Assembly: GCF_002850255.1 (NCBI RefSeq)
Contig: NZ_CP022523.1
Location: forward strand, 496,001-560,000
Reading direction: 5' to 3'
DNA: 64,000 nt
Source: Pseudoalteromonas sp. NC201
Lineage (GTDB): Bacteria > Pseudomonadota > Gammaproteobacteria > Enterobacterales > Alteromonadaceae
A model generated the notes under the pieces. It did no database searches and was not told where the DNA came from. It was given only the letters and a program-made list of their open reading frames with translations. The position numbers and the translations under genes are program-made. How positions within the stretch are numbered: the stretch's first letter is position 1; the number at the start of each line of letters is the position of its first letter. Below, piece after piece: positions 35,991 through 44,961 of the stretch.

Positions 35991-38900
35991 CTAAAATGAG
36001 TAAGTATTTCGACCGCCAGAGTGACCTACTGTTGAGTGTAAGTCACTTGGAATTAATTGCAGCTTTGTGGAGTTCTCTACATGATGCCAGGTATGTGTCG
36101 ACGGTTGCTTCCAAGCTGGATCTATATTTTCCATCAATTGATTCGCGTTTCTCATGTCCAGCTGTGAACCTGATGTTCCTCTACCAGATGTAGGGTCTGG
36201 GTTTAATTTTTTTATATCAACCTCTACAAGATAACCTTTATACTTCATAATATAAGGTCTGAAATCCGCAAAACCTTTTTCGGTAAAGTTAACACCATCA
36301 GGATACTTTTCAGCAAGCTCTTTTAATTTTAACTCTCTGATTTTCCTTTTTCTTGGCTGCATTGCATCTAGCCTTTGTTTCAAGATCGTATTTTTATGTA
36401 TATCTAAACTGTAGTTTTGTCCTGCAAATTCTGCGTTCCGAGGGGGCTTTCCATCAATAAGTTGTAATTTATTGTCTTTACGGTTAGTTAATTTGGGTTT
36501 TGTTTTATCAGTTTGAGTTGTTCCAGCCCCCGGCAACTCATTCCCTTTTGGTGGCTCCAATTCATCGGCCTTGGCTTTGGTGGGCTTATCGGTAACGCCT
36601 CGAATTGGTGATTGGCCTTGATATTCATCCAGTGCTTTATTAACTCGCTGCCCGATTTCTTGGGCGGCTTGTTGCATATGCTGGTCGATTTTGGGGGTGA
36701 CGTCGTCTAGGCGTTTTACCGTGGCTTGCATGCCTTCGATGGCGGCGTCTGGGAGCAGTAGGTCGTAGTGCCAACTGGTAGACATGTCATCGAGTGAATC
36801 GCGCAGGCCTTTGACGATGTTTTGAACTTCCGTGGCGGATTGTTTTCCTAGGTCTTGCCAGTTGATGTCTCTTAGGTATTTAACTGGGTCGCCTTTACCG
36901 AGCTTGCGTAAAACGGCAAGTGCAGCAGAGAGGGATTCTCCGGTATTTTTTAAGATAACCTTGCCTACGCCTTTGACTGCTGAGCCCACTACTGGCACTA
37001 AACCAATACCCGTTAGGGTAAAGGCAAGCCAAGCGTCGGTGTCGTTGGCTTCATCATCGTCGGTCAGTAACATGACATTGGCAATGATATCTCGTAAATC
37101 CATGACTTGGTCGATAATCGGTATCATGGAAATCAAGGTGCCTACCACGATTTGTGACGTGGAAGGGTTTTGATTAAAGTCGCCTTGTAGTGTGCCCCAC
37201 AACCAATCACCTGCTTGGGTTGCAATGCCATTGGCTTCTATCAGTGGTGCGGTATTGCCGCTGCGTACCATTTCAGCCGCTCGCGCTGGGGTGATTTGTC
37301 CATACAGTGGATTTTTAGGGCGATTATCTTCTGGCAGGTAATCGCGTTTATCCTCACCATATTGCACGGTATATTGACCGGGCGGGGCATTCTCAATTTT
37401 TGCTTTACCGCTGTCGTCTAAGTTGCCGGTCAGCGTTGTGCCGTTTGCAAATCGAATGGTATAAGGCGCGCCCATAATTGGGCTGCCATCTTGATAGGTG
37501 TAAGACAACTCAATGGTACTGCTCGCCATGGTGGCAATGCCATCGGCGGCAAGTGAGAGTCGAGCATTCTCAGAAAGCGCTTGAATTTGCGGTACACTCG
37601 GCATCGTGGCGCTTTGTTTGCTGCCAATATCTTGCTCCATGCTACCGTCAAACACGGTCATGGCTTTGCCTTTTAAGGTCAGTAACTTGTCTGCAAAGAT
37701 GTTGACGTTACCACTTGAGTCAATGCTGATTTCACTGCCACCATTGGCAAGGGTGAGGTTGCCAGAGCCACTGCCTTTAATCGTGATATTGCCTTGGCTT
37801 TGAATGAGTTGACTTCCAGCCGGGGCGGTGATGGTGAGATTGTTGTCTGCCTTGAGGTTGATATCACTTTGGATAACACTGCGATGGCTGCGACCGGCCT
37901 TAAGGGTGATATTTTGTGTGGCGCTGACGTCAATTTGGTTGGCGGTGACGTCTAGGTTGGTTGCTGCATCAGCAATCACCGACTTTTTACTCTCCAGTGC
38001 CAGTTGTTGTTTGGCGCTGGCAATAAAGGTTTTATTGGTGAGTAGTCGAATTGCGCTTTTAACACTGCCAAGTTGTATGTCTTTGGCTGCAAAAATGTTC
38101 ATTGCGCCTAGTTGCGCAAGCCAGTGAATATAAGGCTGCTTTTTATCCCCATGTAACACCAAGTGTTGGTTGCCCGCTAAGGTTTGCAACACAATATGCG
38201 GGGTTTTTGGGGTGTCATCAAACATCAACAGGTTTTGGCCGCGAGAGCACAACACGTTTTGGGCGTTATTGGCGCTAGTAACAACAGATGGTTGCGTGTC
38301 ATTAAGCGCAAACCCTAACAGGTAACTTTGGTCAGGGTCGTTGTTCATACAACCGATGAGCACATTACTGTCTGGCAGCAGTGGAAAGTGTAACCCTGTC
38401 GGTTGCTTTTGACCACGACAGGCATATTGTGTGAGGCGCTTTACCGATTCAGTCACCTGACTATCAAAATGTACTTGCGTGGCATATTGCCCTTGTGCAT
38501 CTAAGTGAGGATTGGCCTTTGACCCCGACAGCGAGCGCACTGTGGCGGTAAACACCATCGGCTTGGGGCTATGCTCTGGGGGCGCGATACGTATTGGCTC
38601 ACCCCGTGGTACACACACCGACTCGCTATGATGCGCAACTTGCTTAGGGTCATTGGCACTGCCTTGCTTATAAATCTGTTTACTGCGAATACAGGTATAA
38701 TCGCCACCTTTTGCTGTGCCCAATTTACCATTTAACGAAAACGAATAACCGGCATTGGCTTCGGCTACGTTTCCTACCAGCGTGACTTCATTTTTACCTT
38801 GTTGATAGGCAAGCTCGAGATTGCCAGTGCGCTCAAATTGCTCAGCGGGATTTTGTGCAGCAGGCTCAAAATAGCTACGCTGGGCCGAGCTGACCGAGGT

Positions 38901-39599
38901 TGGTGGATGAGCATTCATATGCACTTGTGAGCCACCCATTTTAAAACGATGGCGGCTTTGGCACTGCGTAAACCCAACAAAGCCGGTTTCATGTTCGTGA
39001 ACCAGACCATCTTTATCCGTTACCGACAGCAAGCCTCGCTCAATATAGGGGCTTGCAAGATTCCCCTCGGCAATCACTATCGACTCAATAAAGTCATGGC
39101 ATTCAAACCAATAAATTAAGCCGTACTTTGCTAAGAGTCGGGTGAAAAAGGTGTAGTCGTTTTCTAGTGCTTGTACGCACTGCGGTAGCGTGGGTAAATC
39201 TTTAGTGACTCGCCATTTTATCCGGTCTTGTGAATAGCCGGCTTTTTGTATCAGCTTATTGAGGACAGACTGAACATTGGCTTGTACAAAGATTTGGCTT
39301 TTTTCAGTTTGCTTAAGTAACTCAAGGCGAGGCTTTAAGACCACCTCTGCACCACAGGTGTGCTCAGACACAAAACCAGATTGGATATCAAACAAAGTAC
39401 CAGTGAAATATGTTGATATTGCGTCTGGTGACTCAATTTCAAACGTGAGCATATTGCCGACGAGTAATTCATCAGCCAGGTCAAATTGGGATTCTAGGTT
39501 CGCTTTGAGTAAAAAGCCGCTATTGATACAGGTCGTGAGCTCAAAATCGACGACATGTACAGGATGGTTAGTACCATACACCACAATCCTTGTTTGCAT
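35991..39599 (-). CDS. vgrG: Type VI secretion VgrG with C-terminal WHH/HNH-type nuclease toxin
   Basis: 1202 aa. Needle region (gp27/gp5-like) at about residues 1-450, including FTGTLFDIQSGF and LLPDSNVLIGCMNNDP. DUF2345-like beta prism at about 530-680 (NITIKGSGSGNLTLANGG). An Ig/transthyretin-like module (SYTYQDGSPIMGAPYTIRF, PPGQYTVQYGED) and a hydrophobic pre-toxin segment (GIGLVPVVGSAVKGVGK) follow. The last 235 residues are a distinct toxin part ending HTWHHVENSTKLQLIPSDLH...GHSGG, the HNH/ENDO VII fold with WHH at 1171-1173. It is expected to cut DNA of competitors. No other T6SS gene is present, so it is an orphan cargo locus. Confidence 0.92.
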   Translation of the reverse strand: MQTRIVVYGTNHPVHVVDFELTTCINSGFLLKANLESQFDLADELLVGNMLTFEIESPDAISTYFTGTLFDIQSGFVSEHTCGAEVVLKPRLELLKQTEKSQIFVQANVQSVLNKLIQKAGYSQDRIKWRVTKDLPTLPQCVQALENDYTFFTRLLAKYGLIYWFECHDFIESIVIAEGNLASPYIERGLLSVTDKDGLVHEHETGFVGFTQCQSRHRFKMGGSQVHMNAHPPTSVSSAQRSYFEPAAQNPAEQFERTGNLELAYQQGKNEVTLVGNVAEANAGYSFSLNGKLGTAKGGDYTCIRSKQIYKQGSANDPKQVAHHSESVCVPRGEPIRIAPPEHSPKPMVFTATVRSLSGSKANPHLDAQGQYATQVHFDSQVTESVKRLTQYACRGQKQPTGLHFPLLPDSNVLIGCMNNDPDQSYLLGFALNDTQPSVVTSANNAQNVLCSRGQNLLMFDDTPKTPHIVLQTLAGNQHLVLHGDKKQPYIHWLAQLGAMNIFAAKDIQLGSVKSAIRLLTNKTFIASAKQQLALESKKSVIADAATNLDVTANQIDVSATQNITLKAGRSHRSVIQSDINLKADNNLTITAPAGSQLIQSQGNITIKGSGSGNLTLANGGSEISIDSSGNVNIFADKLLTLKGKAMTVFDGSMEQDIGSKQSATMPSVPQIQALSENARLSLAADGIATMASSTIELSYTYQDGSPIMGAPYTIRFANGTTLTGNLDDSGKAKIENAPPGQYTVQYGEDKRDYLPEDNRPKNPLYGQITPARAAEMVRSGNTAPLIEANGIATQAGDWLWGTLQGDFNQNPSTSQIVVGTLISMIPIIDQVMDLRDIIANVMLLTDDDEANDTDAWLAFTLTGIGLVPVVGSAVKGVGKVILKNTGESLSAALAVLRKLGKGDPVKYLRDINWQDLGKQSATEVQNIVKGLRDSLDDMSTSWHYDLLLPDAAIEGMQATVKRLDDVTPKIDQHMQQAAQEIGQRVNKALDEYQGQSPIRGVTDKPTKAKADELEPPKGNELPGAGTTQTDKTKPKLTNRKDNKLQLIDGKPPRNAEFAGQNYSLDIHKNTILKQRLDAMQPRKRKIRELKLKELAEKYPDGVNFTEKGFADFRPYIMKYKGYLVEVDIKKLNPDPTSGRGTSGSQLDMRNANQLMENIDPAWKQPSTHTWHHVENSTKLQLIPSDLHSTVGHSGGRNTYSF

Positions 39600-39807
39600 T
39601 TTTTATGTCCACTGTTGTTGGTTAAAGCCGTTCCACCAATACGCAGTACTACTTCCTAGTGTGCTGCGATTGGTTTTTATTTGCGCGCTATTGTTACATA
39701 AAAGGCAAGCATTTTTAACTCATTTTTTTATTTAGCATTCGAATGCTTATCTTTTGGCATAACGGGTGGTTTTTAAATCTCAAGCCAAATGAAACGGTGT
39801 CAGTTTG

Positions 39808-40060
39808 CCTTCCATGGCTCGTATCAAAGCGCATCCATGCGCTTCTCGTTCATTCTTTTTAAACGACGAAAAAGAACGAACCAAGAAAACGTCGCCCCAA
39901 CATCACACTTAATCCTCAAATCCTAAGCCGACATAGTGCAACCGCCTTGTAAGGCACGTCCCTGTGCCAGACAAGACTTAGCCGACATCCTGTCGGCACA
40001 TTGCATATCGACTGATGCTTTTCGGGTGTGATGGAGGGGGGAATAAGTTGTCTGTTAGCT
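39808..40060. repeat. Mosaic flanking repeat, copy A
   Basis: Begins ccatggctcgtatcaaagcg, includes the palindromic gcgcatccatgcgc, runs through aagaaaacgtcgcccca and then gaccgacatcctgtcggcac-type hairpin DNA. Copy B (40520-41036) has the same blocks in the same order. Reading frames across it, such as 40331-40627 nearby, are repeat-derived. Confidence 0.75.
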
Positions 40061-40519
40061 GTCCACAAAGCCATCAGAAACATAGTTGTTTGCAAGCACC
40101 ACAAAAACGATCGGTGTGAACTCCTAATTAACAGTCTAAATAGTTTTGTGGGAGGTGATTCACTCGCCGAACAGTTATATTTTCTGGTGTGGTATTGGCC
40201 GTGTGCACTAGTTTTTCTCTCAAAAGCAGCTAATTTTCCTGCAAGCACCAAACAAAACTATCAGCGCCTTGTATCTCCCTCATCACACCTGAAAGTAAAT
40301 TGCCAATGAGTCATTTCAACGCATGGATGCGTGAAAAGCGGTGACAGGGCCAAGGATGGCCCTTACACCGTGGTGACGTTCATATTGGTAATTTACTTGA
40401 GGAGTCAGTGTGATGTTGGGAGTGCCTTTTCTTTTGCTACCTTTTCTTTGGGCAAGCAAAGAAAAGATAGTCGTAGCCCATGGATGGGCGTCGAAATCCG
40501 TCAGGAGGACATATTAGTC

Positions 40520-41036
40520 TTACCCTCCATGGCTCGTATCAAAGCGCATCCATGCGCTTCTCGTTCATTCTTTTTAAACGACGAAAAAGAACGAACCAAG
40601 AAAACGTCGCCCCAGCATCACACTTAATCCTCAAACCCTAAGCCGATATATAATACTAATTGCACTAAGTCTCCAATCAATTTGAAGGGTGAAATACCAT
40701 ATTAGCGTCGTTAAAAATTTCTCATTTAGAACAACTAAATAGCAAAATTTTTGCCTAGCTACTAAAGCTATTTCTCCGCTTCAAATTGCTCATTTACCTA
40801 ATACAATTGGTATCGCAACCGTCTTGTAAGGCACGTCCATGATGCCAGACAAGGCTTGACCGACATCCTGTCGGCACATTGCATATCGACTTATGCTTTT
40901 CGGTTGTGATGGAGGGGGAATAAGTTGCTTGTGAGATCGTCTACGATTTTAGCGATTAAGCTGCTTTAAAGCATTGTAAAAGCTATCATCGCAGAATGCT
41001 TCCTAATTCACAGTGCAAATAGTGTTGTAGGAGATG
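40520..41036. repeat. Mosaic flanking repeat, copy B, with nested MITE and IS
   Basis: Same block order as copy A, interrupted by a 160-bp MITE (40653-40813) and, at its right end, by the IS1111-type element. The remainder continues after the IS (42431-42546) as ggtttacccgccgagaagtt and a cccatggatgggcgtcgac-type hairpin, also seen at 40481-40500. Confidence 0.7.
40653..40813. mobile_element. 160-bp MITE nested in repeat copy B
   Basis: Left end ATACTAATTGCACTAAGT and right end complement ATACCAATTGTATTAGGT are imperfect terminal inverted repeats. Repeat copy A carries the uninterrupted sequence at 39929-39945 (aagccgacatagtgcaacc), proving insertion. No coding capacity. Confidence 0.7.
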
Positions 41037-41116
41037 TATGGACTCCTCCCCCTTAACGGGAGAGTACGGTATAAAGATATTGCAAAACACTTTTACCAAA
41101 TAAGGAGTCCATACAT
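41034..41116 (+). promoter_or_regulatory. Fold-back hairpin over the transposase start
   Basis: ATGTATGGACTCCT (41034-41047) is the perfect complement of AGGAGTCCATACAT (41103-41116). The second arm contains the AGGAG ribosome site and reaches into the ATG at 41115. RNA entering from outside would hide the start, whereas a transcript beginning inside the loop (TATAAAGAT near 41070) would not. Confidence 0.65.
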
Positions 41117-42146
41117 GACACAGTCTAATTTAATTGCTATCGACTTGGCAAAAAACATTTTCCAAGTAGCACAGCTGAAAGGCAATAAACTCAAGTTTAA
41201 TAAGCCAATGAAACGCGAACCTATGTTTGAGTTGCTAGCAAAAGCCGAGGGTTCAAAGGTCGTGATGGAAGCTTGCGGTAGCGCCCAGCATATTGCTCGC
41301 AAAGCGCTGTCGCTGGGGCATGATGTCATGTTGCTTCCCCCTAAGTTCGTTAAAGCGTTTAGGCAAGGCCAAAAAACCGATGCAAATGATGTACTCGCTA
41401 TTGCCAGTGCAAGCCAAGCATATAACGTAAAGCCCTGTAAAATCATGACAGTTGAAGAGCAAACGTTGCAGTCATTGAGCCAAGCGAGAACCTTAGTAGA
41501 TAAACAAAAGACTCAGCTTTCAAATCAAATACGTGGATTGCTATTAGAGTTTGGTATTGTTATTAATCAAGGCGATGCTGCGTTAACACAAGTCGTTCCA
41601 GATATTTTAGAAGATGCTGAAAATGCGCTCCCCATCGCATTAAAACAAGCACTCGCGGTGAGTTATGACCTATATAAAACACAATGCGACGCTAAAGCAC
41701 AGCTACATAAACAAGTTGAAGCGATAACCAAGCAAAATGAGAGCTGCCAGCGTTTAATGGCATTAGAAGGTGTTGGCCCAATTACCGCGATAGAGCTGTT
41801 ATCCTTTTTAGGCAATACCTCACAATTTAGTAATGCCAGAGGGGCGGCGGCATGTGCTGGTGTAACACCGACACAGCACTCATCAGGCGGAAAAGCCAAG
41901 ATAGGCCATATCCCCAAAAGACGAGGCAATACATTAAGGAAAAACCTGTTTCTCGGTGCAAGAACGGTAGTCAGTAGGCTAAAACATAAAGAAGCGACCA
42001 CAGAGAAAGAACGCTGGATAAAAAATCTACTCGCCAAGAAGAGTGTGAAATGTGTTGCCATTGCATTGGCCAACAAAACGGTTAGAACAGCCTATGCCTT
42101 ACTTAAAAACGGCTCAACATACGAGCCAAAAATCTTAGCGGTGTAG
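41115..42146 (+). CDS. IS110/IS1111-family transposase (DEDD)
   Basis: 343 aa from the ATG at 41115, with AGGAG seven bases upstream; an in-frame upstream ATG at 41034 falls in the terminal repeat and is rejected. N-terminal RuvC-like DEDD domain: IDLAKNIFQVA, VVMEACGSAQHIAR and KTDANDVLAIA. C-terminal Transposase_20 domain: LEGVGPITAIELLSFLG...ARGAAACAGVTP and HIPKRRGNTLRK. It looks intact and probably functional. Confidence 0.94.
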   Translation: MTQSNLIAIDLAKNIFQVAQLKGNKLKFNKPMKREPMFELLAKAEGSKVVMEACGSAQHIARKALSLGHDVMLLPPKFVKAFRQGQKTDANDVLAIASASQAYNVKPCKIMTVEEQTLQSLSQARTLVDKQKTQLSNQIRGLLLEFGIVINQGDAALTQVVPDILEDAENALPIALKQALAVSYDLYKTQCDAKAQLHKQVEAITKQNESCQRLMALEGVGPITAIELLSFLGNTSQFSNARGAAACAGVTPTQHSSGGKAKIGHIPKRRGNTLRKNLFLGARTVVSRLKHKEATTEKERWIKNLLAKKSVKCVAIALANKTVRTAYALLKNGSTYEPKILAV

Positions 42147-42418
42147 CACTGAGTAACAGAAGAACAAATCAAGATAAATAGAACGTAAAAGCAGAAAGCA
42201 TACTGAGATTACCCCCAGTATTGAACAAGCCAAGATAGAGCATTAAGCGGTGAGACCCACCCTTGAGAACCTGTTAAACCGCAGGTGTATACAAATACCG
42301 CGTGGGAGAGAAGGCACAAGGGCGCGAATACATCAAAGAGGCCGAGGTAGCACCTCATCAAGAGCCCGGATATAAGCACGCAATCACACCAATAATGCTA
42401 AAAATGGCTTGTACAATT
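42147..42418 (+). ncRNA. Candidate guide (bridge/seek) RNA region of the IS1111 element
   Basis: A 272-bp non-coding stretch between the transposase stop and the right inverted repeat. IS1111-group elements carry their target-choosing RNA in the 3' end. Several short complementary segments are visible, for example around aaaccgcaggtg...taccgcgtggg, but I cannot fold it by eye. The assignment follows from element type and position. Confidence 0.5.
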
Positions 42419-42430
42419 GGAGGAGTCCAT

Positions 42431-42633
42431 ATAAGACGGTTTACCCGCCGAGAAGTTAAGTTTGTTGGGGGATGGGAGAGTGCCTTGTCATTAGGCACCA
42501 AAGAAGCCCATGGATGGGCGTCGACACTTGTCAGGAAGACGGGCTGACTTTACACATAGTCTCGAGTTAATGTTGAACTTTACTGACTGTGGAGCAATCG
42601 TATATTGCTCCACACTAGAATCATTCAGCAGGC
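42431..42633. other. Right remainder of the split mosaic repeat and gene-free DNA
   Basis: Continues repeat copy B (tttacccgccgagaagtt, then cccatggatgggcgtcga) to about 42546. The rest, up to the stop of the beta-helix lipoprotein gene, holds an imperfect hairpin (GTGGAGCAATcgtaTATTGCTCCAC near 42589-42613) that may terminate that gene on the minus strand. Confidence 0.6.
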
Positions 42634-43602
42634 CTAGTCATCTAGTTTTACGGCTCCAGCTATCCTATCTATTTTCACCGAGCCTGAGCCTGATTCGGTA
42701 ATGGTCAAGGAACCGGCATTTACCACACGAATATTTCCAGCGCCGTCTTCTATTTGAACGTGGCCCTTCACTGCTTCGATATCCGTATTGCCTGAACCAT
42801 CAACGATAGTGACATCGCCTTGGGCGTGACGAACTCGAATATTACCGGATTCATCATCGATTTTAATATTGCGTCCGCCTTCAACAACCAGTGAGCCAGA
42901 GCCATCGATGATATCTGCGTTGCCGCTAAAACCGCGAAGGGTTAGATCGCCAGACTCATCTTCTATTTTTATATCTGTGCCGCCAGCCACATTGATATTA
43001 CCCGAGCCATCCTCCAACTCCAGTGTATCGACTAATCCCTTTATGGTTATGTCGCCAGAACCATCGTCGATAACAAGTTGCTGGACGTTAGTGATATGGA
43101 TATTGCCACTGCCGTCATCAATTTCAGCACCTTGAATATCTTCCAACGTGATATTGCCAGAGCCATCATCTAGTTTGATAAAACCTTTGATATTTTTGAT
43201 GGCTATATCCCCCGAACTGTCATCAAGTGTTAGCGCAAGTTGGCTTGGCATGGTGATGGTTAAGTCAATTCTAGGGCTATTATTGCGATACCATTGTACA
43301 CCAGAACTTGTATCTGAGTCGGCCACCAATATGGCGGTATCACCTGATTTTTCCAGTGTAAGTTGGTAGTTTTCTGCTTCTGTGGTTAACACGGAGGCTT
43401 CCACTTGGATCTCTTGTTGATTGTCGTATCCAATGATCTGGATATTACCCGAGGTGGTATTTGCATCAAGTTTGCTGATGTCTGCAGCGTTGAGTTGCAA
43501 AGATTTATGGAGTGTTTTGGTTGCTGCTGCGCTTGGAGAGATATGCACAACACAGCCAGATAAAAGGCTAAGTGCAGCTAAACTGGTGAAGAGCTTTTTC
43601 AT
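42634..43602 (-). CDS. Lipoprotein with DUF4097-like beta-helix repeats
   Basis: 322 aa from the ATG at 43602, chosen because a lipoprotein signal (LLSGC) begins there; an in-frame ATG lies 16 codons upstream. The mature part has at least nine repeats of about 19-20 residues built around DDGSGNI, DESGNI or EDGSGN, giving regular beta-helix rungs with Asp-Gly loops. Such adhesin-like or scaffold domains occur in DUF4097 proteins. The acidic loops could bind calcium; that is inference. Confidence 0.8.
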   Translation of the reverse strand: MKKLFTSLAALSLLSGCVVHISPSAAATKTLHKSLQLNAADISKLDANTTSGNIQIIGYDNQQEIQVEASVLTTEAENYQLTLEKSGDTAILVADSDTSSGVQWYRNNSPRIDLTITMPSQLALTLDDSSGDIAIKNIKGFIKLDDGSGNITLEDIQGAEIDDGSGNIHITNVQQLVIDDGSGDITIKGLVDTLELEDGSGNINVAGGTDIKIEDESGDLTLRGFSGNADIIDGSGSLVVEGGRNIKIDDESGNIRVRHAQGDVTIVDGSGNTDIEAVKGHVQIEDGAGNIRVVNAGSLTITESGSGSVKIDRIAGAVKLDD

Positions 43603-43834
43603 TGTTGTTATTTTCCATAGTGGTGATGACATGATGTTATCATCCAGCAATAGTTATACCAGAATGAAGATATAAAAAAATCAATAGATTAAGAAGGTAG
43701 CGAACTTTTGAGTGGTCAAAATAGCGAAATCAAATAGTGAGCTGAACCAAAAGTTTGCAGATATGACTGTCATGTGGTTGTAAATTCGACAATGTAGTCT
43801 GGCACTATTGTTTGTTTATTTTCCTAACAGTGCA

Positions 43835-44608
43835 ATGAAAGACACGACCAAGCTACACGCTGTCAATCCGAAATCATTCGTTGATAGTCACTGTAAACCA
43901 GACGCAGCAGTCTTTTTAGGAGTTGGAAGTGCCGCCAGCGCTGCAACTCTCGGGTGCTCTGCCTGTGTATTGACCCATAAAGGCCTACCTTGGTTATTGA
44001 TAGATTGTGGCTTTGATACGGTGTCGCGTTATAAAAAGCATTTTTCGTCATTACCCGATGCTGTGTTTATCACCCACCTTCATTATGACCATGTTAGTGG
44101 ATTGGAGCAGCTTTACTTTCAGGCTGCATTGAGTCAGCACCAAATCACGTTATATGCCCCAGCAGAGTTAATCGTTGGGTTGTGTAATATGCTCGCGTAC
44201 ACCGGACTGAGCGAAGGGACTTGCGGCGTATGGCAGGTTTTCCGTTTATATCCAATTTCAGAAAGCTTTCTTCATCGTGGGCAACGTATACATAGTTATG
44301 CCGTTCGTCATCATGAGCCCAATAGCGCTTTTTCGTTACATCTCCCAGGTAGCTTGTTTTACAGTGGTGATACCAAAGCTATTCCTGAGCTGCTCCATCA
44401 TCACGTCAGTAACGGCGAAGTTATTTTTCATGATTGCGGTCTTGCAAACAATCCCAGTCACTGCTCCCTTAATGAGTTGTTGATGAGCTATCGTGAAGAC
44501 ATCATTAAAAATATTTGGGTCTATCACTACCAGCATCAAGAAGATGTTGTGAAGTTCGAACGCGCAGGACTCAAAGCGGTGCTTGCTGAGCAGCCGATTG
44601 CGCTTTAA
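43835..44608 (+). CDS. Metallo-beta-lactamase-fold hydrolase (RNase Z-like subgroup)
   Basis: 257 aa from the ATG at 43835; an in-frame TTG 27 bases upstream is less likely. Metal motif THLHYDH is near residues 84-90, further His at VRHHEP, Asp in YSGDTKAI, and HYQHQ near the end. The fold matches the MBL/RNase Z-like group of ribonucleases and small-molecule hydrolases; substrate unknown. Convergent with the Hpt gene, overlapping by four bases. Confidence 0.87.
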   Translation: MKDTTKLHAVNPKSFVDSHCKPDAAVFLGVGSAASAATLGCSACVLTHKGLPWLLIDCGFDTVSRYKKHFSSLPDAVFITHLHYDHVSGLEQLYFQAALSQHQITLYAPAELIVGLCNMLAYTGLSEGTCGVWQVFRLYPISESFLHRGQRIHSYAVRHHEPNSAFSLHLPGSLFYSGDTKAIPELLHHHVSNGEVIFHDCGLANNPSHCSLNELLMSYREDIIKNIWVYHYQHQEDVVKFERAGLKAVLAEQPIAL

Positions 44609-44961
44609 TTTTGCGACTGAGAGGTTAAATAGGCTTTTAATTCTCGAACAAACTCGCTGCCGATCTCATGGTGTATCGCTTTTATTTTTTCGGCGCACTC
44701 AGTGGTGTTGTTATCAAGTGCCGAATACTCTAACGCCTGTAGATGTTCAGCTAGTACCTCTGCACCCACTGCTTTTGCGGAGGTTTTGAGGTAATGGGCT
44801 TCGTCTTTTAACGCTTGAAAGGCACGAGTTTGGTAAGCAGTTTTAATTTTTGCGCAACTAGATTTCGATTGTACTAGAAAGTCGGTGTAAAACTTTTTCG
44901 CCGTAGCAAAATCATCACCGATTAAATCGATAAGCACCTGAGGGTTGAGGGTTTTGCTCAT
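44605..44961 (-). CDS. Hpt-domain phosphotransfer protein
   Basis: 118 aa from the ATG at 44961, which overlaps the stop of the hybrid kinase as ATGA; an in-frame upstream ATG would lie inside the kinase gene. The phospho-His is in EAHYLKTSAKAVGA near residue 56, as in Hpt domains. It is translationally coupled to the kinase, completing its His-Asp-His relay. Confidence 0.88.
   Translation of the reverse strand: MSKTLNPQVLIDLIGDDFATAKKFYTDFLVQSKSSCAKIKTAYQTRAFQALKDEAHYLKTSAKAVGAEVLAEHLQALEYSALDNNTTECAEKIKAIHHEIGSEFVRELKAYLTSQSQN

Larger units (their letters stand above)
41034..42430 (+). mobile_element. IS110-family element of the IS1111 group
   Basis: The 12-bp inverted repeats ATGGACTCCTCC (41038-41049) and GGAGGAGTCCAT (42419-42430) are perfect. 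Between them lie a DEDD transposase gene and a 270-bp 3' non-coding end, the layout of IS1111-type elements. There is no obvious target duplication, as expected. It has split a copy of the mosaic repeat: the flanks match the uninterrupted copies near 40140-40185 and 34103-34130. Confidence 0.85.

Noticed and set aside
34241..37933. Many plus-strand frames of 60-134 codons inside both VgrG tail copies
   Set aside because: Opposite-strand shadows of the VgrG coding sequence; they duplicate only because the gene does.
35991..39599. A full type VI secretion cluster
   Set aside because: No tss/tag structural genes are near; only VgrG, its immunity gene and relics are present.
40331..40627. A 98-aa plus-strand frame and similar ones near 39277-40309
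   Set aside because: They lie in mosaic repeats that occur in several copies without codon conservation.
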